64,000 nucleotides of DNA from Azolla caroliniana (taxonomy: Eukaryota; Polypodiophyta): NCBI GenBank assembly GCA_043228905.1, contig JBHGNT010000011.1:1922001-1986000 (forward strand), given 5' to 3'. A program made the position numbers and the translations under genes. Under the pieces are notes generated by a model. The model was not told where the DNA came from and made no database searches. It saw only the letters and a program-made list of their open reading frames with translations. This document shows positions 19,935 through 33,100 of the stretch, one piece after another (position 1 is the stretch's first letter; the number at the start of each line of letters is the position of its first letter).

Positions 19935-22051
19935 ATGAGAGGAAGTGAACTTGCAGAAGCAATGGCGGTGGCGGTAGACCGCCTGGCTAGCGCTCGCGAG
20001 GGTGCGAGTGCCCTCGACAGGGCCATAGAAGCAACGGTCGACAAGATAGGCCGGTTCAGTGGAAAAGACACCACGAGTTACTTAGAGACCTACAAATCTG
20101 AAATGCAGATGAGGAATATATCCGAGGATAGACAGTTGACAGGGTTTCCCCAGGTCGTGACACCACACATCCATACGGAGATGGCTGAAATACAAGCAGG
20201 TTGTGGCGATTGGGCGGAATTCGCGGAGGAAGTTCTCGAAAGGTACAACTACGACGATTTGCTCTGGCTATCGAGAAAGGACTTTATGGATTGGGTCAGT
20301 AGCCCCGACAAGGGTCAGAATGCTTCGGCACTCCTCCAGAAGTTCGAGTCATGGTTCACGCGGCTCTCTAGATTGGACTGAACCGTGCTCGAAACGAGCA
20401 AAGTCCTATTTTTCATTACGTCGTTCGACTTGCGCGTCCGAGAAAGCGTGGGTCTTCTTCTTGAAACCAATCGTGGTCTCACATTTGACTAGGCCACCGT
20501 CAAAGAAGTATGCGGTAGGATTGACAAACGCCGAGATTGGAAAGAAAGGGGGTCCTCGCCGGCCGGACCGGCTGTCGAAGTCAGAGCCGAGCCGACGCCA
20601 AGCCGAATGGAAGAAATGAGGAGGTGGCTCGAGCTAGGCCCACCCCCAGCAAACATAGTCGCAGGACCTGCAGACGGCGCAGTACTCAAAGAACTAACAA
20701 GGATGGTGCACGACCGCCAGATTGCCCATTCCCAACTCAGCGACGAGGGTCAGCCGCACGACCGGCGACCATCGGCCAATCAGAGGTGCATATGGAGAGA
20801 CGTCACCAGACATGCCCGGAGAGATTGCGCTGGCCTCGATGAAGCGATCAGAAGTAATGTAGTTTATCTTTAGAATGGCAGGATACATGCGAGTGACACA
20901 TGAAGATTGCTTGACGCGAATTTTGGACGAGGTGGCATGAAGAGGCTAATGGAAGAGGCCGTAGCACGGCATGTCGAAGCCGTCCACTACTTAGCTTCAC
21001 TCGGCATCCGCGTAGGCGAAAAGGCAGCCAAACCTGGGTTTTGGCCGGTTATTCTCGAGACCTTGTCCGGAGAAAGGCTGCAGAAGGGAGAAGCGGAGCG
21101 TGCGGAGGAGCGTGTGCGCGAAGTTACCGGCTGGGGTGACCCCATTGAGGAGAGCACCGACTTTGTGGAGGCCGTATGCAAGAACTACGAGGCCCTGATC
21201 GACGAAAGGCGAGCGGGGAAAACCGGGGGATGGGCCCTTCGGGGAGGTATGACACCCGAAGCGCGCCGAAAAGGCACGATGCCACTCCGACCGGGTCCCA
21301 GGAGAAGGAGAAGGGCAAGATTCTGAGTTTCCATTTAAGCTCGGAAATCAAGAAAACAACGAACCTATAGAAGGTTCTAGAGGAGCGAGTTCTCGACAGT
21401 CGCATAGAACTCACGCTTAGGGAAGTGCTTGGCATAGAGAGACGGGAATTCCACGATTGCATCGTGGACCTCGTGAAGAGACAGTGTCTCACGATGGAAC
21501 CGGAGCTCGAGAAGCCGGTTGAGGTAAGGGCGGCACTCCTCGACGAGATGGCCGCGGAAGATGAGCTTGCGGAGAGCCACTACGCTAGACCGCACTAGGC
21601 AAGAGAGACTATAGAAACCCCCGTTCATATCGGGGACGTGAAGGAACCGGTGGTGGCATTAATTGACCACGGGTCGGAGATCAATCTGATGTCCATGGAC
21701 TTCTACAAAAAGAGGAATTGGCCGATCAACACCAAACATGGGTGGAAGATACGTGCGGATACAAGAGCCACGGAAGAACTACATGGGGTTTTCCCAAACG
21801 TCAGGGTGAGCGTCAGAGATGTCGATATAAACCATCACTTTTTCGTGCAAGAGACGTCCTCCCACCCGGTCATCCTCGGTGAACCATACATCACAACGGC
21901 TAGAATGGACACGAAAGTGCTGGACAATGGTTCAGCCTATGCGAGGGTAAAAAGTTAGGACGGCCATCATTCCGTCCAATTTTTTACCGTTCGGAAAAAT
22001 CACGAGTGGAACAGGGACACCCTCGGAAATAACGACAAGGAGGATTTCTAG
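19935..22051 (+). pseudogene. gag: Element C Gag-protease
   Basis: The start ATG at 19935 (MRGSELAEAMAVAVDR) aligns with E. In-frame stops at 20379, 20490, 20871 and 20901 all correspond to codons that are CGA, tryptophan or CAG-like in relatives. The zinc knuckle is damaged (CIWRDVTRHARRDC). A frame change near 21200 leads into the protease region with VALIDHGSEINLMS (about 21655) and VILGEPYI. The frame ends at TAG 22049-22051 in GATTTCTAG, a mutated version of the family frameshift site. Confidence 0.9.
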
Positions 22052-25000
22052 AAAGGGCTATCAAGGCGTGGGGCTGCGATAGTCCGGATAGCCGGAAAAT
22101 TCCCCACATGTGTAAAATAGGAAGGAAATTTTTGTTCTCCGACAATGGGGGATGTACCATAGCCAGCATCAGTGGCCGAGAAAGAAAACGGGCCGAGATA
22201 CGCCTAAAGGGGGGCGGAGCCTTGAGTCATGACAAAGGGATCAGGGAAGCTATGGAGGTAGTCTCATTCGATGACACCCTTGGAGAAATCGGGAAGGTAG
22301 TCGAAGGAGGCCTAAGCGAAGACCGAGTCATACCAGTCAACTCGGTCGACATGTATGAAGTCATTGCGGACTTCAAAAGAAAAACCAGGGCGCATCGGAT
22401 CGCCTGAGTAGACACCAAGTACAAGACTGTGGACTGGAAGTTGAAGCCCGTCGCGGCTCCCTTACCAGAGGGCAGCTGGGAACGAATAAAGGGGGTTGCT
22501 ACCGACCCGAGCTTGTGAGATCCGGCCGGCATAGGACACCGTTTCACCGACAAAACGCTACGAGAGCTCAAGATCGGTGGGGGTGGCTTCCTACTGCCGG
22601 TGGAAGAGGACCGATTCAAAAGGATGCTGGAGAGGCACGAGAAAGCCTTCGCATTCTCGCCGGGAGAGATCGGGTGCGTTGAGCCGACCATTGTCGAACC
22701 AATGGTGATCTTTACCGTGCCGCATGTGCCATGGAGTCTCTAACCGATTCAAGTACCGAGAGCTCACATGTCGATGTTGATGGAGCTTCTTAAGCAGAAG
22801 GTGGATCTGGGCATCCTCGAACCATCGAGTGCCCCTTACTCCAACCAGTGGTTTACGGTGCCAAAGAAGAACAGTATGTTGCGCTTCATCCAAGACTTAC
22901 AACCGGTCAATAAGGTGACCATCCGCAACATGGGGGTTGGACCGACGATCGATGATTTCGCAGAAGCCTTCGCCGGAAGGTGCATATACTCGATCAGAGA
23001 CCTTTACTTAGGGTACAACCAGTTCCAGTTCATCGTGGAAAGCAAGGACATCAGAACAATGTGAACCCCTCTCGGCCTAGTTCGAATGTGTACCCTACCA
23101 CAAGGAGGGACCAACTCGGTGGCGCACATGGTGAATGCAATGAATAGAGTTTTGCGGGACTGCATTCTGAACATCACCATGCCTTCCCTGGATGACATCC
23201 CTGTCAAGGGGTGTCCGGAGGACCCCAAGGATGAGTCGATCGACGCAGACGGGTGCCGAAGGTTTTCACCGACCATATCTCCGACTGCGAGAAGATACTA
23301 CAGAGGTTTGAAGACGCGTGGCTTACCTTCTCGGGAGAGAAGTCAGCCTTCGGACAACCAAAGATCTTAGTGGTGGGCCATCTATGTGGGTCGTATGGCC
23401 GGAAGACATCGCCGACCAAGGCAGAGTCCATCGCGGCAATGAAGGAGGAGTGCGGATCCATCATAGAGGTCCGGCGATTCTTAGGAGCATGCGCCTTCTA
23501 CCACATATGGATCCCTCATTACGCGCACATCACCAAACCACTCTATGGCTTGCTAAAGAAGAGCAGGAAATTCGAATGGACAAAGGAACATACCGAGGCG
23601 GTTTGGAGGCTAAAACGAACACTCACCGTGGCACCGGCTTTGCGCAAAGCGGAATACGCACTGGGAACTCCGGTCTACATCATGGTGGACACCAGCCTGA
23701 CCGGGATCGGATGCGTCGTAAATCAAGAGAACGAAGACGGCACACGTTTCCCTATCCGGTTTGGTGTGAAGGTACTGAGTGAGCGACAACGAGGATACGC
23801 CCAAGTCAAGCGCAAGCTATGGGGTATCATTTCGGCGGTTAAGGTCGACAAAGACTACCTAATCGGGACAAAAGTGATTATAGAAACGGATTGCCTGCCG
23901 ATTCTCGGTATGGTCTCCGGATGCGCAACTCCCGACCTGGCCATGCTCAGGTGGATTGCGTACATCAAATCCCTGAACCCAGAGATACGACACATCTCGG
24001 GTAAAGACAACGCCATGGCCGATATGCTTTCCAGAGCAAAGTTCGAGGATGAGGACGGCATGGTATCAGAGAACGAAGAAGTTGGCGCGAACATCTTCGA
24101 AACAACAAGGATGAGGATAAAAAAGTGAAGTGCTCTACCCCTAAACAAGTTCGACGAAGATAACTACGATGGGGAGTGGCTTCTAATCGGAAGATTTCTA
24201 AAAACAATGACGGCGGACGTCTCGATGACTAGGGAGGAAGCGGGACAGCTCCGAAAAAGGGCATACCGATACTTCCTACGAAATGGGAAAATCTAGAGGG
24301 TCCCAAAAAGGCGAAACGATGCGCCGCTCTGAGTAATAGGACGGGCAGATGATCAAGAGAAGCTAATATTGGAGTTCCACAAAAGCCCTTGGTCTGGACA
24401 CCGGGGTACATGGGTCACGTTCGAGAAGTTAAAGGAGAAATACTGGTGGCTGGGTATATATAAGAGCATGCACGACTTCGTGACCACATGCGAAAGCTGC
24501 CAAATGCACTCAGTGGTTTGTCACCGCGACGAGCTGCACCCAACATACCCCGCAACCGTGCACTTCAAATGGATGGTCGACTTAGTAACGATGTCGATGG
24601 GAGAGGGTCAGAAGCGATACCTGGTGCTGGCTAGAGAAGACCTAATGAACCGGGTAGAGGGCCGGGCACTAACAAACAAGACCACCGCGGCAATATGTAA
24701 GTTTCTAATCGAAGATGTCATATGCCGATATGGGTGCGTGGGAAAAATCATGGCTGACCGAGGCGAGCTGGACATGGAAGAGGCCGAGGAACTGTTTGAT
24801 TGATTAGGCGTAAAACTGTCCCTCATGACGGCGTACAACCCGGAGTCAAATGGAAAAATTGAGTGGGGCCACGGTCCGATCGTAAAGGCCATTGTACGCG
24901 CGTGCGAAGGATGAGTCAGCGACTGGCCAAGGGTGCTCCCTTACATGCTATGGGCAGACTGGACTACCCACAGTTTGGTAACAGGGTACATGCCGGCAGA

Positions 25001-25490
25001 ACTAATGTTCGGACAGAAACCCATCATGCTAGTGGAGCGGACGATCGCCTCGTGGACGACGATCGATTGGGCCAACGAAATGAGCTGAGAAGAACTTCTA
25101 GCAGCCCGAATCCGGCAACTCGAGCGAAGGCCGGAAGATGTGGAGCAGGCCACAATGAGGGTGAAAGAAGCGAGGATTTGGAACAAGGCCCGGTTCAACC
25201 AAACACACCGGCTCCGGCCAAGGAAGATCGAGGAAGGTGATTGGGTGTTAGTCTACGACAACAGCCTCGACAACCAACATAGGTCTATGCGTAAGTTCGC
25301 GAAGCGATGGTTCAGGCCATAGGTGAAAATTAGCTTCAATGATAACGGGACATATCATCTCACGGAGCTCGATGGGACCCGAATGACGACTCTGGTGGCC
25401 GGGAAAAGGATAAAGGCCTTCAAGAGGCGGAGCGAGGCGGAACTGGACCCGGGGTTCGAAAGCACCAGTTCAGAAGGAGAGGATGAGTAG
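22048..25490 (+). pseudogene. pol: Element C Pol: RT, RNase H, integrase
   Basis: In the -1 frame after gag: NGGCTIASI, FLLPVEEDRF, WFTVPKKN, LRFIQDLQPVNKVTIRN, TLPQGGTNSVAHM, and the RT catalytic LDDIPVKG (about 23185). RNase H has VDTSLTG and ETDCLPILG, and the integrase has a zinc finger with CESCQMHS, then MVDLVTM, ADRGELD and SNGKIEWGHGPIV. The C-terminus has GDWVLVYD and KRIKAFKRR. Stops interrupt it at 23062 (TGA), 24126, 24294, 24331, 24801, 24913, 25087 and 25321, plus a frameshift near 23260. The gene is dead. Confidence 0.9.
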
Positions 25491-25554
25491 TAGAGGGCCT
25501 GGAATCCCTCATTAAATTCGCTACCTGGCATATATCAGAGTATGTGCGGTTTAC

Positions 25555-25564
25555 TGGGGGTGGA
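25555..25564 (+). other. Polypurine tract of element C
   Basis: The GGGGGTGGA run directly before the 3' LTR is shared with D (GGGGGTGGA) and E (GGGGGCGGA) on their own strands. Confidence 0.75.
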
Positions 25565-26322
25565 TGTTGTGAAAATTCTGGGCCATAGGTGGAAATAATG
25601 TGAAATGCGCAGGGACACTGGTGTGCACGAGTGCACACCCCTAGTGAATTAAATAGTGTAAGTACTAGGCATAGGAAGAAAGAGGTGTACTAAGTAGTTA
25701 AGGCATTAATAGGGGTTCAGACATCGTGTAAGGAGGGAGAGTTACGAGGAGAACGAATCAGGGGGGAGAATCTAGGAAGGGAAAGCGACAGGTCATGAAT
25801 GTTGTGTAACGGTCGCTCCTTGTGCTATAAAAGGGGCGACCTTTGACTAGTTTAAGAGAGCCATCTAGAGAGGAGAAAAGGGAGGAGAGAGGAAGGAAGA
25901 CGAGGAGTCCTACAATGGAACACCGGAAGGGGCTTCCCCTGCTCGTGTCAAACGCCCGAGTGCTCCCGGCCAGGGGATCGACCTTCTTTGTGCCTACGCA
26001 ACTTTGTATCTAACTACTGTAGAGCCTACGCTCGATCACCAACACTGATCCAGTTGTAATCACCCACAGCGCTACGTGCATAATTTTGATTAATAGAAAC
26101 TTATGTACCTAATGCAAGTTGTTCTTAGCATCTTTGTCTGTGCCTGTGTCTACACACAATCCTCTTACACTATCTCTCTCATTTCGCTAACCTTCCCTGT
26201 TTAAACCGCGATCTCAGGGCTCACGTAAACCACAGACTCTTCCTTCTCACTTCTTGATTCCTTGGTTCAACACCCCCATGGTCCTACCCAACTTCTACGC
26301 ATCCGCGAGGATTTCCTCGACA
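25565..26322 (+). repeat. 3' LTR of element C
   Basis: 758 bp, equal in length to the 5' LTR, with scattered transitions. It ends CCTCGACA at 26322 and is followed by ACGC and then the resumed copia L frame. Confidence 0.93.
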
Positions 26323-26915
26323 ACGCAATGGTGTGTACCCGACTGGATATCGATACGCAGTCGGAGTGGTGAGCCGGTTTATGAGCAATCCCGACAAAGA
26401 GCACTAGAATGCGGTAAAATGGATACTCCGATACTTGAAAGGCGCCTCAAGTATGTGCCTCAGATTCGGCTCCGGTAAACCCCAACTTGATGGTTTCACC
26501 AATTCGGATATCTGATGCGGATACCAGCCGGTCAACATCGGGATATGTTATGACATATGCAGGGGGAGCTGTTTTGTGGCAGTCAAGGCTGTAGAAGATG
26601 GTTGTGTTGTCAACCACAGAGGCGGAGTACATGGCAGTTGCGGAAGCCGGCAAGGAAATACTATTAAAAACGTCGCGTTCTTCGCAAGGTGGATGGCACT
26701 TTGACTGTCGCAATAGAGCCGGTATTCCTCCTCCTAGATAAAGCTCATCCAACGGAGGTACCATTGGATTCGGGAGCAAGTGGAAGATCGAGAGTTCGTG
26801 CTGACGAAGATCCACACGGAGGAGAACAGGTCGGATATGTTGACCAAAGTGCTGACACCCGACAAGCTGGATGCATGCAGGAAGAGGATCAGATTGACGA
26901 GACATCCCATGCCGG
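26323..26915 (+). pseudogene. pol: Copia L RT end and RNase H
   Basis: It resumes with AMVCTRPD, then YAVGVVSRFMSNPDKEH, WILRYLKGASS and the RNase H strand DGFTNSD. A TAG follows KEH (where a TGG or CAG codon is expected). Later blocks (the SSTEAEY equivalent near 26610 and YHWIREQVEDREFVL) are spread over several frames. The family-typical MLTKVLTPDKL near 26837 marks the end of pol. Confidence 0.82.
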
Positions 26916-26917
26916 AG

Positions 26918-26930
26918 TGAAGGGGGAGTT
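26918..26930 (+). other. Polypurine tract of copia L
   Basis: TGAAGGGGGAGTT directly before the 3' LTR, the common plant copia form, also seen in copia G at 4319-4331. Confidence 0.85.
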
Positions 26931-27521
26931 TTTTAGGATTTTGGTCCCTTCATATGGGATATGAGTACCCGACAACGGAAGACCCGGTGAGAACCGGATG
27001 ATGAGTACCCGGCAAGGAAGACCCGGTGAGAACCTCTCACCAGATGAAGGGACATATATGTAAATATGTTCTAGAGAGCCCACTGGGGCTATATTTGTAA
27101 ATTGCCCGAAAGTCATATTAGTATAAATATGACCTAGGGAAAATTCTTGAGTGAGTGTGTATCATTGTGTCGTCATTATTTTGCATAGAGTTATTGGTGT
27201 AATAGCTGTACAAAGCGTAGCAGAAGAAAAGAGAGAGAGACAGAGACAGAGTGAGTCTCTGTTGTAACCGCCGCCAGGCGAAGATTGAGAGCAAGAGGTC
27301 GTGGCCCCTATGTTCATCTATTGTATTCCTCTCTACATAGTGATAGTTGGAGTTTGGGGACTCTCGTGGTTTTTCCCGTTTAGGGTTTTCCACGTTAACA
27401 TCCTGTGCATTCTCTTCTGTTTGTGTACCTACTTCCATATCTTATATTTTTGTGTTTGATTATCATCGAAGTGATCTATGTCTCGGTTGTGGCCGAAGAT
27501 TATTCCGCATTGTTCCTGTCA
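26931..27521 (+). repeat. 3' LTR of copia L
   Basis: 591 bp against 621 bp for the 5' copy. The first two bases are TT instead of TG. The size difference is partly in the 40-bp unit near the start and in the GA run. Confidence 0.92.
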
Positions 27522-29377
27522 TCGTAATGATGTTCGTGCTAAAAAACAACCCCAACCACATTTCAAAGAGTCATACAGGAAATTTTTGCTGAGTACATTC
27601 CAACATTCATGCAAGTTTTCTTGGATGATTTTGCTGTCTACAATCGGAAGTTAAAACATTTCGAACATTTGCAATTATTTTTGGAACGATGTCGGAAAGT
27701 TCCGCTTAGCCTGAATCCGGCTAAATGCGCGTTCGGGGTTACCAGTGGAGCATTATTAGGGCACATTGTCAGCCAAGAAGGAATTGCAGTTGACCCAGAC
27801 AAGGTCAAGGAGATATTAGATGCACTGACACCAACCAATGCTAAGAGCCTTAGTCGATGTTTAGGGAAAATAAGATGGCATAGTCGTAGGATAAGATATC
27901 TGCTGATGTTTCCATTCCACTGCATACAACAATACATAGAACGCCTTTCCAATGGATGATTGCGGAGCAAGATGCATACAAATGTGTAAAGAAAATGCTC
28001 TCTAGAGTTCCGGTTGTCCAACCGCCTGATTGGAACAAACCATTTCATGTGTTTGTCGATGCATCCGATGTAGCAGTTGGAAGCGCACTAATGCAGTTAT
28101 CCGAACCAAGTTGGTATAGACTAGTTTACTACACTAGTCGGAAACTATCAACAACAGAAATGAATTATTCAACAACTGAAAGGGAAGCTTTGGGAATGAT
28201 TTACAGTATCAACAAATTTCGACACTACCTTCTGGGGAAGAAATATACATTCCATGTGGCTCACTCTGCTTTACTATATTTGGTATCCAAACAAGAATTA
28301 ACTGGCAAACTGGCACGCTCGACGCTATTACTTCAAGAATTTGAATTCGACATTCTGCATAGGCCTAGGAGTGCAACATGCCATCACAGATTACCTTGGC
28401 CGATTAGAGTTGGGAGAAGAGGGCACAAGAGTTAAAGATGATTTTCCGGATGGCCAACTCTTTCGAGTAGACACGGTACGAGTGCAGGAAATAAATGAGG
28501 AGATCTAGGATGCTTGGATTACAGAAATGAAAAATTTTCTTACGACAGGGTTACCACCCGAGCATCTATTAGCAGACGAAAGAAAACGGTTAGCAGTTTG
28601 CAGCCGGAATTTCTGTCTTTTAAATGACACCATGTATCATAAAGGAGTTGATGGAATTTGGCGACGAGCAGTACGACAATTTGAGAAAGAGATAATTCTT
28701 CGAGAATCTCACTGTGGTATCGTGGGAGGGCACTAGGCCGGCGAAACTACTGCTCGGAAAATTTGGAACAGTGGGTTATGGTGGTCGACAATTATGAAGG
28801 ATGTAGTCGAATATTGTCGGAAATGCGATTTATGTCAGGGAATGGGTCAACCTACCGAAAAAGACAGGATGCCATTTCAACCCATCTTGCCTTTGGAACC
28901 ATTCAAGAAATGGGGATAAGACTTTTTTGGCCCATTTAAACCAACAACGATTCGAACAGGGAATCAATACATCATAGTAGCCACTGATTACTGCACTAAG
29001 TGGGTAGCGGCTAAACCCTTACGGGATAACACGACAACGTTGACAACAAAATTTCTATACGAAAGTATATGGTGTTGGTATGGGTGTCCAATTGAATTGG
29101 TAAGTGACCAAGGTACACATTTTATTAATAAAATTGTACATGAATTATGTACATATTATGCAGTGGTTCATAAGAAAAGTACTCTTTATTACCCTCAAGC
29201 AAATGGGTTAGCGGAGTCGACAAATAAAACGCTGCAAATGGTACTCAAGAAAATAATCAATGAAAATTGTATAGATTGGGATCAGAAACTAAATAGTGCC
29301 TTATGGGCATATAGGACTTCATATAAGACTTCTATCAAATCGACTCCTTTTCGCATGGCATTCGGTTTAGAAGCCGT
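27522..29377 (+). pseudogene. pol: Element B RT end, RNase H and integrase core
   Basis: It resumes RT with MMFVLKN. After a 1-base shift come TTFQRVIQEIF and VFLDDFAVY (catalytic LDD, about 27622), then the thumb. RNase H has VFVDASD and YSTTEREALGMIYS, but the third acidic strand reads VAHSALLYL instead of a TDHSAL form. After a frameshift near 28370 come the integrase zinc finger (HCGIVGGH, CRKCDLCQ), DFFGPFKPT (first Asp), VSDQGTHF (second) and YPQANGLAEST (Glu). Stops at 28507, 28735 and 28918 break it. It ends at GLEAV, where solo LTR H inserted, and resumes at 34256. Confidence 0.9.
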
Positions 29378-29528
29378 TGTCATGAAGATTTTCGGCAATG
29401 GTGTGAAAATCGCATAAAACATACAAAATCAAGTATGAATCATATAAAACGATAATAGTGAAAATACTATTTTAAATAAGTTTAATATCTTAGTACAAAA
29501 AGATGGAGGTTTTCAAGAGCTTTCGAAT

Positions 29529-29908
29529 GCACTTTACTACATAAGAAACGAACATCTAAGTCTCAAGTTATGTAGGTAGGAAGTTTGCAAAGGAAAAGAG
29601 AAAGATAAAACTGTGAGATATCCCACATAGACAGAACAAATAAGGATCTCACCATATATAACGCAGAGCAAAAGCTATTATCTTTGTGTTTACGTGTGGA
29701 GCATAGAGAGTTCAAGGTGCACTTTACTACATAAGAAACGAACATCTAAGTCTCAAGTTATGTAGGTAGGAAGTTTGCAAAGGAAAAGAGAAAGATAAAA
29801 CTGTGAGATATCCCACATAGACAGAACAAATAAGGATCTCACCATATATAACGCAGAGCAAAAGCTATTATCTTTGTGTTTACGTGTGGAGCATAGAGAG
29901 TTCAAGGT
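29529..29908. repeat. 190-bp perfect tandem duplication inside H
   Basis: The unit 29529-29718 is repeated at 29719-29908. I find no difference between the copies, so the duplication is recent, or was recently homogenised. Neither copy contains a recognisable gene. Confidence 0.93.
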
Positions 29909-30128
29909 GGCTAGAACTAAGCTAATTGGATGAGTGGGTTGGGTGTGGCCTAGCTACTTGTAAGAGCTTTTTGGGCAACCAAAACCGGCGGCATCCGGCG
30001 GCCGGTGACTAGCGATCAGCAAGCAGCAACCGGCCGATGACTGGCAATTGGATCAGGATGTGGACTGGGCCGGACCAAACGGATGCAAATCAGATGGATC
30101 GGTCGGGTCGGTTAATCGCGGTGCATGG

Positions 30129-33100
30129 TAGGGATCGGCAACGGTTCGGTTTAGGCTTAGCCGGTTTGGCCTTATCCAAGCCAAACCGGCTAAGCCTAAA
30201 CCGTTTAGGGGTTTTCAAACCTGAACCGAACCAAACCAAACCGATCCTTAAACCGGTTTGGGATAAACCGGCTTGGTAAACGGCTTGTAAACTGGTTTGT
30301 GAACTTCATTACACAACTCTATTACAATTTATCATTGAACTTCATAACACAATTTATAATTGAACAATCTCCCTCCAATATGTTCCAAATGCAGAATGGT
30401 TACAAGGCTTAGAGGAAAACAACAAGAAAACATAAAATGTGAAATGCAAGGCAAATTTAACTAATAGATAATTAAAGAAAAACAACGAGAAAAAATTGAC
30501 TATTCCAAAAATGTTAACTATTCCAATAATTGTCCCAAGTCATAATATTCCAAAAAAAATCACTTGTCCAAGTATAAGTATTCAATAACATCATCCTCGG
30601 CAATAATCTCTTCTAAATTGATATCTAAAGTATCATATGCATCATTAATATCTTCAGGAATTGGAATATTAACACTATCAAGTAGATCTATCCAAGATCG
30701 TATGCACATCTCGGCCTTGAAAGTGCACGAATGCAACCGTTGCCTATCGTCGAAGTTATCACGAGCTTCAGAGTTAGCTTCCTCTAAAGGCACTGATGAA
30801 GCTGGAATAGCCAAATAATCGCATGCCATTTTATACATCCTTGGAAAAATGGATCTGTTTCAAATCATAAAAAAAGATACTATCAAAATGTGTTCATTAA
30901 TTACCAACAATAACAAATTTGTTTAATACAACATGATGCAATATAGCTTGAAACCTGTTGGTAGACCACCAATGTAGAGGGTCTACGGAACTCTTCACTC
31001 GTGGAACCTTCAAGAAACCTTCAATTTTTGTCCGAGCTGATGATTCATGAGATTTGTCATTGTTCATATCCCAAATATCCAAAAAATCAAATGGAGATCC
31101 TTCACATGCATCTTCAGATAGAGAATCTTCGACATTAGGATCATGATATTGGGTTGTCAAGAAACTTTGCACCAATTCTATATCGCGGTCTCTCTCAATT
31201 GGATTAGGTGGTTTTGGAATTCTACACTCAAACAAAAGACACTATTAGTAAGAAAGAAAGATTAAAAAGGGGGAATTTTCAGTTAAAAACATTAGTACCT
31301 CGGGTCAACAAACATTGCGATTCGAGATGGAATAGATTTCAGGGATTCTTGGTACTTGATTAGATATTGTAAGCATTTGTTACCAGCCTGTTGTTGCACT
31401 TGAAGAGTAATCTTCTCGGAGGATGAATCAACCGAGTTCATATCCATAGAAATATATTTATTACAATGTGCTAATAAGTTGTTGAATGCAAGTGCGGCTA
31501 TTGAGAGGGTCAGATACTTTGACCCACTCAAGTAATTACAAATTTTAGCAAGCACAAGCAACCATTGTTCCATACTTTGTATATGACTCCAATCTTCTAT
31601 GGAGAGTGTATGGTCCACAAACTCATTAGCAATGACATTGTCACTTGTGGTACAAATCAAGACATCTCTTAATTTTAGGGATTGTTGATACATTATTAGG
31701 GTTGAATTCCATCTAGTAATGCAATCTACACATGGTGGTTCATGTTCTCCATTCTCATGCATGGTTTTTGAATATTTTTTAAATATAACTCTACTCACTT
31801 TACTTGTGCATATAGAATGTAATGTCTTCCTTAACTTCATAGTAGACAGAGTAATAACTTCTAATGCAGACTTTACACCTAGTTGATATGTATGCACCAT
31901 GCATCTTAACATATGTGATGATTGTAAAATGTCTTGTCCATGATGACAAAGTAATAACCTAGCTAATTCTTTTGATGCAACTAGAGATTCACTAGCACCG
32001 TCAGAAGTTGTAGATAGAAGACGTGAAGCGATATTAAATGATTTTAAACGAGAGAATAAAGCTTTTCTGACACGTTTTCCTACCCCATCTCCCGGAAAGA
32101 CATCTAGGAAATCTAAAAGCACACTAGCCGGCTTAGTAGACTCGAAACAAACAAAATGTAAAGTCACGGGATAAAATCCTTTCAAACTGTTGTTTGTCCA
32201 CCCATCAAATGTTATAGCATATCTAAAATTTTGTGAGGACAAATAAGTAATAACTAAATGGCGAAGAACAACATACATTCGTAACACTAATCTCTTAAGT
32301 GTACGAGATGATTTAAGTTGATAAGTGGGCAAGACTTCATGCATTAATCTCTTAAAACTAGAAGACTCAATATGTGCATGAGGTAGCATTGATGTGACTA
32401 TGTATCTAACAACAGTACTATCAAACTTCTTCTCTAGAGTACGAGATATAGTTAATGTAGATGAAGTAGCATCTATGTTACTTTGGACAAGAACATTGCT
32501 AGAAGTTTGTGGTTGTGATGTGCTATTAATATTATGCTTATCTAATAAATGCTTGGCGATAGAACTTGTAGATGTAGAGCTTGCCCACATCAAGTGACAA
32601 TAGGCACATCGACACTTATATGCATCTCCGTCCTTAATGGAGATCATGTGTTGCTCGGTCCATGAAGTTCTTTTTCTTGCCTTTGTTTTGCCTCTAGGGG
32701 CTAATGTTGATGTTACCTCTTCCATATCAATGTATGTTATTGTACCTATAAAATTTTGGTTATAAAAGATAATGAATTCTTTTGAAATGTCCTACTCTAA
32801 TCATGAGTTATTACATTGTGCCACATTATGGCTCAATTTGACTATATCATTATTCATATATGTGTATAATTATATTGTGAATCTTACTTCATATATGACT
32901 ACATTGTAGACTGTAGTGACAAATTACAATGATTGTGGGTATTACTTAATATGAGCCTTGAGGTAAAGTAATTTTAAATTGACTATAGTCTGTAATATCA
33001 TTATTCATATATGTGCATAATTATATTGTGAAATTATGTGAATCTTACTTGTAGGCTTTGTAAAATAGATGGAATAAAGCACTTTGTAGGCTTGGAAGTT

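Larger units (their letters stand above)
19131..26322 (+). mobile_element. Element C: Ty3/gypsy retrotransposon, full-length, degenerate
   Basis: Two LTRs of 758 bp each (19131-19888 and 25565-26322), TGTYGTGAA to CTCGACA or CTCTACA. The flanks are ACAC (19127-19130) and ACGC (26323-26326), compatible with a 4-bp ACGC duplication whose left copy lost its CpG. Excision restores LMYAMVCTRP in copia L. C belongs with D, E and J: RT with LDDIP, integrase with GHGPIV, and a D-H-G protease. I recall similar RT and integrase signatures mainly from fungal elements, and do not name a clade. Confidence 0.93.
14709..27521 (+). mobile_element. Element L: Ty1/copia retrotransposon, full-length but degenerate and nested
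   Basis: The 5' LTR (14709-15329) and 3' LTR (26931-27521) are flanked by the 5-bp duplication TCGTA (14704-14708 and 27522-27526). Between them lie a tRNA-iMet primer site, gag, integrase remnants, RT and RNase H, and two foreign insertions: a LINE fragment (about 16976-18116) and gypsy element C (19131-26322). The protease, the integrase N-terminus and part of the integrase core are missing. Confidence 0.94.
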
